This document shows, one piece after another, positions 51,037 through 58,853 of a DNA stretch of 64,000 bases. The position numbers and the translations under genes were made by a program. The notes under the pieces were generated by a model. The model was not told the DNA's origin and did not search any database. It saw only the letters and a list, made by a program, of their open reading frames with translations. How positions within the stretch are numbered: position 1 is the first letter of the stretch; each line of letters opens with the position of its first letter. This DNA comes from Candidatus Anammoxibacter sp. (GTDB lineage Bacteria; Planctomycetota; Brocadiia; Brocadiales; Anammoxibacteraceae), in NCBI GenBank assembly GCA_021777055.1, contig JAIQZO010000102.1:1-64000 (forward strand), given 5' to 3'.

Positions 51037-52077
51037 TCAACTTAAATCTTTAAACCTAAAGTGATATTTAACATCTGAGTATGTTTCCCCATCTATCCGT
51101 ACATATGGATAGATGAAGTAGTTTAGAGGCATAATATTTGAGTTGTCTTCAATTTGAATATCACGTCCTATTGTAAACTGGACACGATTTGCATCCAGAC
51201 CACCAAAGAACATATCCCTCTTCTCAGCATATTTACATGCCTCCGAAGCATCTATAGGCACCCACCCCAAGCCATTGATATAAAATTCTGCCCAACAATG
51301 ATAACCATAGATTTCTCCCTGTTTTTTCTTATCTGGAATAGGAAATCCTATGACAAACCTTGATGGTATACCGCTAGCGCGAGCCATACCAATGAACAGA
51401 GAGTGAAAATCAGTACAGTTACCTTTTTTCACATTACATGCATACACCGCATCGCCTTTCCCCCAGCCTTCGCCAGATTTGTCATATGACATGTTAGACA
51501 CTACATGGTCATATAGAACTTTTGCCTTTTCGAGAGACGCCATATCCTTATTTAAGATCTTTTGAGCCTCCTCTGCAACTATACCGTCCACGGGCACGAA
51601 ACGATCAGGTGCCAAATAGTTTTCAAGGTTCTCATTATTCCCTTCAACGTTTGAAGTCACCAATTTGTCAGTAACCCGATAGCTTTTTCTTGTTACTAGA
51701 AAATCCATGGCAACAGAAAGATCCCCCGAGATCCCTTCGTTGCTCTTTATTGCAAGGATCAAATTATTATATTTAGGCTCCTTCTTAAATGTATACGGAT
51801 AATCACAGGAGATATTAAGGTTACTTACCTCTTGGTGTTCGGTCGTTTTTGGCACAGGGAGCCAGATTTCCAAGTGCTTGGAGTTCGCCGACACATTGTT
51901 TACCAAAATATTATATGAAAACTCTATTGTTCTCTTTGAACCGCCATCATGCAGATTCCCGCTTGCAAACAAAATTGCATCGGAACAACAAATCATAATC
52001 AAGATCATGAAAATGAGTTTTAAAGAGAAAAGAAAACTATAGTAATTACTATATTTATTGTAACATACTTTTTTCAT
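51037..52077 (-). CDS. transglutaminase-like secreted protein
   Basis: KGNCTDFHSLFIGMARASGIPSRFVIGFPIP...YHCWAEFYINGLGWVPIDASEA. Confidence 0.92.
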   Translation of the reverse strand: MKKVCYNKYSNYYSFLFSLKLIFMILIMICCSDAILFASGNLHDGGSKRTIEFSYNILVNNVSANSKHLEIWLPVPKTTEHQEVSNLNISCDYPYTFKKEPKYNNLILAIKSNEGISGDLSVAMDFLVTRKSYRVTDKLVTSNVEGNNENLENYLAPDRFVPVDGIVAEEAQKILNKDMASLEKAKVLYDHVVSNMSYDKSGEGWGKGDAVYACNVKKGNCTDFHSLFIGMARASGIPSRFVIGFPIPDKKKQGEIYGYHCWAEFYINGLGWVPIDASEACKYAEKRDMFFGGLDANRVQFTIGRDIQIEDNSNIMPLNYFIYPYVRIDGETYSDVKYHFRFKDLS

Positions 52078-52146
52078 TATTGATCTCCTTTATGTATAGT
52101 CTAATCGCTCTTACTCATAGATTTGTAAAACTAATGTTGTAGACGT

Positions 52147-53208
52147 TCAATTAAATACAAGATAATGACTATTCTGCATAAGAGTAACATTACCAATCAT
52201 TGCTGCACTATCCACGCCGCCACTATGCAACTTTGAAAGTAAATCAATGCCTTGTTTTTCAGGTAGCGATACTAGCAGCCCTCCGCTTGTTTGCGGATCT
52301 AAAAATATCTCTTCATGCCATGTTGGCACGGTTTTCCTAAATTCCATGTAGTTCTCTACCAGCGCTCTGTTGGATCTGTTTACACCGGTAGTGACACCCT
52401 TTTTATACATTTCCAGGGATTCCCTCATAAAAGGAACCTTGTCCATATTGATATTTAACGTAACATTGGACCCTTTAGCCATTTCAAGCCCATGCCCGGC
52501 AAGACCAAACCCCGTAATATCAGTAGCAGCATGAATATCAAAACCGCTCATAATTTCCGCAGCATCTTTGTTGAGAGTCGTAATAATTTTTATACACTCC
52601 TGCAATGCGTCCGCAGATACCTTCTGTTTTAGATTAGCATTAAAGATAACGCCGCTACCTATTGGTTTTGTCAATATTAAGGCATCACCAGGTACAGCAC
52701 CTATATTTCTCCAAATCTTCTTAGGGTGCACAATCCCTGTAACAGATAACCCAAACTTTGGTTCTTCGTCATCAGTTGTATGCCCGCCTGATAAAACAGC
52801 TCCGGATTCATTAATTTTGTTCAGCGCACCGGACACTATTCCATGTAATACTTCAGGTTCAAGTTTGTTAGATGGGAAACCTGCCAAATTTAGACATGTA
52901 ATAGGTTTTCCTCCCATAGCATAAACGTCACTTATAGAATTTGCTGCCGCTATCTGTCCAAAGATGTAAGGATCATCTACCGGTGGAGTAATAAAATCCG
53001 CAGTATTTATCAAAGCAACTTCATCGTTTAATAGATATACAGAAGCATCATCGTTTGTTTCAAAACCAACTAACAGCTTTGGGTCGTGATTTTTAGGTAA
53101 CGACGCCAATAGCTTACCAAGCCCGACCGGACTAATTTTCGCCGCTCACCCACATGTTTTTGCAAGGCTGGTAAGCGTATTTCTTTTTGATATTTTGTCA
53201 AACAACAT
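52147..53208 (-). CDS. selD: selenide, water dikinase; Sec-containing (in-frame UGA at 53148-53146)
   Basis: Reading through UGA gives MLFDKISKRNTLTSLAKTCG-U-AAKISPVGLGKLLASLPKNHDPKLLVGFETNDDASVYLL; ORF track starts at 53109 only because of the UGA. Confidence 0.93.
53120..53148 (-). promoter_or_regulatory. bacterial SECIS-like hairpin immediately 3' of the UGA
   Basis: TGA-N17-GGTC: stem AGTCC/GGGCT with loop GGTC, loop sequence as in E. coli-type SECIS. Confidence 0.6.
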
Positions 53209-53297
53209 TATGTTTATCCTTAAGAAAGGTTTTTAACGTGCAACATTACTGAGTTATATACCTCGTTCCCAGAGTAGCTTTATATTATACCTTACGT

Positions 53298-54302
53298 TTA
53301 ACCAAAGTTAAATTCCTTTAATAGTTTTTCCAATGACGATTTCTCAGCATCAGGTTTATGACGTTGGGCTAATGGTTGAATCCATTGTTTAAGCTCTTCT
53401 AGAAACAGAGGATCATCTTCTGCTCGTAATATTAGGTCTGCAAGACTTTTCGTATCCTCAATAGGAAAATACCCTGGATAATCTTTTCCTAACATCCCAA
53501 TAGAGCCAGAAATTTTAGACGCCAGTACGGGTACTCCTGTAATTATTGCTTCTGAAATAACGTTTGCGCCCCCTTCCATCAGAGAAGATAAAACGAGTAA
53601 CTGACAACTGGCAAGAATCCGCAAAGTTTTCCAATGGGGCCGTTCTCCCAGCCAGCAGTAGCGAGGATTTTGAATAGTCTCTTTGCGTGCTATTTCCTCA
53701 GCATTACTATCTAAAGAATCTCCTAAATGAAGAATACGTACTCTAGAGGAGGCAGGAAGTTGGCGGCTGGCCAAAGATGCACGAAATGGATCCTTTACGG
53801 ACCTGAGATGACCAATAACACACACGTCAAATGTTTTTTTCCGTTTAGGAATGTCTCCTTTTGGCCCTATAGCAGATTGGTAGACAACCCTTGCCTTGCT
53901 CCTAAACGTTTCCGGCAATTCCATTATACCCATCTGTTGAAGCAGAACCAAACGGTTTGCATATTCCAGAGACTTCTGACTATCCTGATCAACACGAATA
54001 TCCTTATACAAATCTGTGCCGGTCAGGACAACAATTATAGGTTTATCATTATAAAGTTTGCGAAATTTTTCAATTGCGGAAAAACTACGACGAGCATGAA
54101 GGGCTATCATAAGATCACATGATAAGCCGCTGTATTTCTGTTCAATAACCACCTTATGCCCCAACTCTTTCAAAAACCGAGCCCAGCGAGTTGCAGTCAT
54201 ACGATTGCCTTTTAGAGAATAACTTGGTGCAGGAGTAATCAGTACTATCTTCTTAACCTTATGCCGTTCATTTCCAGTTAGATTTGTACGTTTATTTCTC
54301 AT
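53298..54302 (-). CDS. senB: TIGR04348-family glycosyltransferase, selenosugar synthase-like
   Basis: DLMIALHARRSFSAIEKF; VVLTGTDLYKDIRVDQDSQKSLEYANRLVLLQ; EGGANVISEAIITGVPVLASKISGSIGMLGKDYPGYFP; adjacent to selD. Confidence 0.82.
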   Translation of the reverse strand: MRNKRTNLTGNERHKVKKIVLITPAPSYSLKGNRMTATRWARFLKELGHKVVIEQKYSGLSCDLMIALHARRSFSAIEKFRKLYNDKPIIVVLTGTDLYKDIRVDQDSQKSLEYANRLVLLQQMGIMELPETFRSKARVVYQSAIGPKGDIPKRKKTFDVCVIGHLRSVKDPFRASLASRQLPASSRVRILHLGDSLDSNAEEIARKETIQNPRYCWLGERPHWKTLRILASCQLLVLSSLMEGGANVISEAIITGVPVLASKISGSIGMLGKDYPGYFPIEDTKSLADLILRAEDDPLFLEELKQWIQPLAQRHKPDAEKSSLEKLLKEFNFG

Positions 54303-54353
54303 GTACGTTTTAGCCTAATTTATTATCAAATATTGAGTCGATATACTCTATCT

Positions 54354-54573
54354 CATAGTGCGGCAAAGCCGCAACCAGATACAGGAGTCAGGAGACAGAA
54401 TCCAGAATAAAGCATAGATTTCTATTTGTTTTACAGGAGAATTATTAATTGAAAATTTGTATTCAATTCCTGAATTATGTTTTCTATTTTTCTGAATTCA
54501 GACTCCTGTATTCTGTATTCAATAAAAACCACAAAATCTTAGAAAAAAGAAGTTTTTATAAAGTAATACTATA
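54354..54573. repeat. interspersed foldback element H (reverse orientation)
   Basis: atagtgcggcaaagccgcaaccagatacaggagtcaggagacagaatccagaataaag / ttctgaattcagactcctgtattctgtattcaataaaaaccacaaaatcttagaaaaaagaagtttttataaagtaatactata. Confidence 0.88.
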
Positions 54574-54601
54574 AAGATATAGAAAGTTCTTTATGATCTA
54601 T

Positions 54602-54680
54602 TTATAGGAGGCCAGTAATGTCAACGTTGTGTATTTTACCTTATTTCCATTTTAACCGGATACGAATTATCAAACAAGAT
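54602..54680. repeat. ~79-bp dispersed repeat (partner 29421-29499)
   Basis: ttataggaggccagtaatgtcaacg...tattttaccttatttccattttaaccggatacgaattatcaaacaagat. Confidence 0.75.
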
Positions 54681-54944
54681 ATCGTTTATAATCTATTGAT
54701 ATCCATGGTTACAATGGTATCTAGTCAAATACTAAACAATTACAAAACAACCTTCTTTTGTAGTGGCACAAGCCCCCATCGATATGCTAGATTGAGTTGA
54801 TTCAAAGAAGACTTGTTAACACAAATAGTTTTGCAGCGTTTAAGCAATGAGACATGGGTTTTCACTTTTTACGTATGATTACCATTTTAATAACATTGAC
54901 GGCCTTATTTCATATAAATAAAATCATTAAAATATAAGAAAATA

Positions 54945-55182
54945 ATGAAAGTCATAATAAATAGGGGGACTTGAAGATTCACTAGTTAAAGCTCTAAAAG
55001 AAAGAGCAAAACAAGAATGGACAAGTATAAACTTAACTTTATTGCATATTATCAAAGAAAGACTTGGGCTGAAGAAAAAACCAAAGAATGTAATTCATAA
55101 TGATCTTGACCATCTAGAGGAGATTTGGAATGATAGCGATCTATATGAGTTCGAGAAAGAAATTAACGACTTTGAAAAATAG
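54945..55182 (+). pseudogene. frameshifted antitoxin-like ORF (orphan)
   Basis: MKVIINRG (+1 nt in GGGGG) LEDSLVKALKERAKQEWTSINLTLLHIIKERLGLKKKPKNVIHNDLDHLEEIWNDSDLYEFEKEINDFEK*. Confidence 0.55.
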
Positions 55183-55235
55183 ATGAGGATCTGTGAAAAT
55201 AATAAGATAAAGGGTTCCTTTCTATTTTTATTATT

Positions 55236-56552
55236 CTATTTCGCACATGTACGAAATCCGGCAAAAATGTCCCTTCGATCTGGCAGGAAAAAATTACGGT
55301 AGCTATTACGGATCAAACGGGAGCTGGTGGCCCAACTACCACCACGCAATACCTTCCTGTATCCAAACCAGGGAGCAGAATACTCCTTATAAGGATGATC
55401 CACTATATATCCAGGGTAAGGATAAAAGGCTGAAGATGTCCATTCCCAAACATTTCCAATCATTTGTCTACATCCAAAAGCACTTTCTCCCAAAGGATAC
55501 GCACCAACATCCACGCTACCCATAGATGTAAAATCAATATTTGCAAATTCAGAGGAAACAGCTCCTTTCCATGGATAGATGCGGTTGTTTTCTTTAATAC
55601 CAAGACCACTTTCCAAAGGTTCCGCAGACGCAGCCAATTCCCATTCCGCTTCAGTGGGCAAACGCCGATTAGCCCAATTGGAATACGCCTCCGCTTCATA
55701 CCAGTTAACATGAATGATCGGAGCATATTCTTTAATAGGATAATAGGTATCAAAATATCTAACCAACCATTGATTTCCCTCCCGTTGCCAATAAACCGGA
55801 TGTTTGGCCTCTGAGTTAGAAAGCCAGACACGTCCACTATAACTCCAATAACCATCTTCTTCATAACCTCCAGCATCTACAAATTCTGCAAATTCACCAT
55901 TTGTTACCTGCCCACGGGCAATCTTGAATGAAGGCACCTCAACCATATGTCCCCATTTTTCATTATCAAAGACAAATCCAGCATCAGGAGTGGCCCCCAG
56001 TCTGAACATCTCTCCCGGTATTTCCACATCACCTGGCAATGGACCTGCATTGAAAGACACATTCTTGCCGTTATTCTCTAAACTCAATCTAGGTCTACTA
56101 TATTCAAGGGTTTGCCTCATATAAGTAAATGCTTCACAATGCATATCTTCATGGATGATGGAGAGAAGATATAAATATGTTTCACGTGCGTCCGGTTCAT
56201 GGGACTCCAACCTTTCTATTAACCGATTTTGCACTTTCTCCATGTAGTCAAGAGTCTCTTCCCTGTTTGGTAATTTCAATGACCATCTATCGTCGTGCAT
56301 CACCTGAAAAGAGTCGTACAATTCATCTGCATTTTCAATAATTGGTTCCGTTTTGTCTAACTGACACAGTGCAAATGCGTCATAGAAAAACGCTACATGC
56401 CCGATTTCCCACAGAAAGGGATTAACAATTTCAAGTAAATGAACAGTGAACTGTTCATCACTAAGATCATCAATTAACTCTAAAGTCCTCTTTCTAGTAT
56501 CTTTAAGATGGCTAACCAGCTCAGAACCTGTAAGTTTATAATTTACGTTCAT
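55236..56552 (-). CDS. senA: EgtB/SenA-like nonheme-iron enzyme (DinB_2 + FGE-sulfatase domains), candidate selenoneine synthase
   Basis: N-terminal DinB-like helices; IHEDMHCEAFTYMRQTLEY; FKIARGQVTNGEFAEFVDAGGY; NRRLPTEAEWELAA; VLRGGSWATSSRLIRNSYRNFFLPDRRDIFAGFRTC; close to senB-selD. Confidence 0.72.
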   Translation of the reverse strand: MNVNYKLTGSELVSHLKDTRKRTLELIDDLSDEQFTVHLLEIVNPFLWEIGHVAFFYDAFALCQLDKTEPIIENADELYDSFQVMHDDRWSLKLPNREETLDYMEKVQNRLIERLESHEPDARETYLYLLSIIHEDMHCEAFTYMRQTLEYSRPRLSLENNGKNVSFNAGPLPGDVEIPGEMFRLGATPDAGFVFDNEKWGHMVEVPSFKIARGQVTNGEFAEFVDAGGYEEDGYWSYSGRVWLSNSEAKHPVYWQREGNQWLVRYFDTYYPIKEYAPIIHVNWYEAEAYSNWANRRLPTEAEWELAASAEPLESGLGIKENNRIYPWKGAVSSEFANIDFTSMGSVDVGAYPLGESAFGCRQMIGNVWEWTSSAFYPYPGYIVDHPYKEYSAPWFGYRKVLRGGSWATSSRLIRNSYRNFFLPDRRDIFAGFRTCAK

Positions 56553-56566
56553 AGAAACTGCTCCGT

Positions 56567-57067
56567 TTAAATAGTACTTTCATTCTCTTTTGCCCAATTC
56601 CCAAGGGATTTACGAGTCCGAATGATCTGTCCTACATGATAAGCATTGTGGTCTGCAACAAGAAATACTTGTCGCAAGTAAGTATGGTCATTTCCATGAG
56701 GAATCTTTGCAAAAAGGTCAATATCCGGATCATGTACTAGGTTTACAACTTTGTCCAAATCTGCAAAAAAGGATGAAGTGGTAGTAACCCACATCTCTTC
56801 GGTTAGGGTATTTATATTTGAAGGCCAGTATTCCTCAGGCCAATCAGGAGATATCCATGAGGCATCAAGGGTATAACGTAAAATATCCTCCTGCGCTATC
56901 CTCATGTGTTCAATTAATTCCCACACTGAATGGAGACCGGTTCCGGGCCGCACATTACGTATCTCCGGTTTGAGTCCGAACAACGCACGTTCCACTTTAG
57001 CGTGTGCTTGCTCGCCCCGCAACAAATCTTTAAGGTGCTCACGCAAAATATTATCATTCAAAACCAT
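56567..57067 (-). CDS. DinB-family protein
   Basis: SVWELIEHMRIAQEDILRYTLD...FLVADHNAYHVGQIIRTRKSLGNW. Confidence 0.88.
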   Translation of the reverse strand: MVLNDNILREHLKDLLRGEQAHAKVERALFGLKPEIRNVRPGTGLHSVWELIEHMRIAQEDILRYTLDASWISPDWPEEYWPSNINTLTEEMWVTTTSSFFADLDKVVNLVHDPDIDLFAKIPHGNDHTYLRQVFLVADHNAYHVGQIIRTRKSLGNWAKENESTI

Positions 57068-57448
57068 TTACCCTTATACAAAATTAAATGTTGTAATTCT
57101 ATATAGTCGTACTAATAATCTCATTAATATATTATTCTAATGCACCTCTTTAATATATCAACATAAAACCTTTTTTATTAGTATGTTTCAGAAAAACAAA
57201 TGAACTTTGTTTCTCAGTTACTGAATTATTAAAAATCAGCTCAATGGCAATCAGAATCCAAGATATACATCTTATATAGTAAATTAATCCCGAAACAATG
57301 AATCATACGCAGACGAAAGACTTGTAAAAGAACATAAGAAAGACGAGAAAAGGAGAAGAGATGGCGACGAGTTGGAGAAAAAACTTAACTATCATGAAAA
57401 GATTATGAATTGACATATTACAACAAAAGATGCCACGATTACTCATGC

Positions 57449-57481
57449 TTTCCGGAGCAGTCTTTTAGACTGCTCCGGAAA
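57449..57481. terminator. 14-bp perfect hairpin 8 bp downstream of the nirK-like stop codon
   Basis: tttccggagcagtc ttt ta gactgctccggaaa. Confidence 0.75.
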
Positions 57482-57488
57482 CAATATT

Positions 57489-58589
57489 TTATTCTACAAC
57501 CATTATCCCTATAGAACCTTTCATGAAACACTTCATATCGTGATCAACTAAAATATGAATGCCGTTATCTTTACCTAAAGAATCGCTTTTGACATCCGTC
57601 TTAAATCCCACAGCTAGCGCTGATGCCGTTGGTACATCAACCGTTTGAATATTTTTTAATGGTCTGGACTTAAGGTCTCCCAATTGCCAAACATTATCAA
57701 ATATTTCTCCAATTATATGAAAGTGCGACACCATTCCCATATTTCCGTAATAGAGCATAACGTTATCATCTTTTGAACTGACAAGCGGATGATCAATAAG
57801 TGCATCCATACGCCCCTGATAAACGCAATAATCAGTTACCCCGCTCTTAATCAATTTTTCTGCGTCAAACGTTGCCGCCCCTTCGTTTGTGGTTGCTTCC
57901 TTGTCAACAAACATACTGTGCTTTAACACAAAGTACTCTTTATCCGCTTTATCCAGAGCCTTTCTAAAGTTACCTTTTTTAGGTTCAACCAACATCATAC
58001 CCATCATGCCATTATGAGGGTGGCGAGCAATATCCATGGGGGATCCATCACCAACACAATGGTAAATATATATACCTGGTACATCTGCGGTAAATGTAAA
58101 TTCCGCTGTTTCTCCCGACAGGGCTCTTAGTTCAGTTGCGCCACCCTGGAATCCTGTAACCGCATGAAAATCTATTGAATGTACAGTAGTTCCATTATTT
58201 ACTAGTTTTATTGTAACTTCGTTACCCTCTAGCACCCTAATAAACGGCCCCGGTACTTTTGTATCACTTTCATTCTCACCAAAAGTAAAATATTCGTAAA
58301 GAACATCATCTTCCGTACCCCATTTTCTATCCTCACCAGGACTTAAAGGTGCGACAGTTTCATTAGCGAAAATTTCAAATGTTCCGCCATCCGGCAATAC
58401 AGAAACGGCAGAAACATCAGGATCCCTTGTTATATCTGGATCAGGATCTCCTTCAGCTCCGGGATTACTAAAAAGTATTGGAGGATTAAACTCCGGCGGA
58501 AAAGACGAAGCCCACAAACTATTGCTTACAATAAAGCCAAAAACAAAGACCGAAAAAAACAGAAAAAACACCTTTAAATATCTTTGCAC
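57489..58589 (-). CDS. nirK: copper-containing nitrite reductase (NirK)-like multicopper protein
   Basis: Signal peptide; VHSIDFHAVTGFQGGA; YIYHCVGDGSPMDIARHPHNGMMGMMLVEP (type 1 Cu Cys/His/Met); HFHIIGEIFDNVW (type 2 Cu). Confidence 0.8.
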   Translation of the reverse strand: MQRYLKVFFLFFSVFVFGFIVSNSLWASSFPPEFNPPILFSNPGAEGDPDPDITRDPDVSAVSVLPDGGTFEIFANETVAPLSPGEDRKWGTEDDVLYEYFTFGENESDTKVPGPFIRVLEGNEVTIKLVNNGTTVHSIDFHAVTGFQGGATELRALSGETAEFTFTADVPGIYIYHCVGDGSPMDIARHPHNGMMGMMLVEPKKGNFRKALDKADKEYFVLKHSMFVDKEATTNEGAATFDAEKLIKSGVTDYCVYQGRMDALIDHPLVSSKDDNVMLYYGNMGMVSHFHIIGEIFDNVWQLGDLKSRPLKNIQTVDVPTASALAVGFKTDVKSDSLGKDNGIHILVDHDMKCFMKGSIGIMVVE

Positions 58590-58853
58590 CTTTTCTCTCC
58601 TTTTTTTAGAAACATAATTTATTAATTAACAGAAACAACCTTTTATAATTTAATGAACACTCCTCCTTTCCTTATTACTTTGGACACTATCACATTAGAG
58701 ATACAGTTCCAACCGAACACTATTTTATTTGTTGTTTCTGTACATCCTATCCATAATTTATTATCTTTCACAGAACAATTCATTGACTTAAATCAAGAAT
58801 GGATGGATCTGTAAAATAAAGAACTTATAGAAAAAGATATAAAGATTTCCTTA

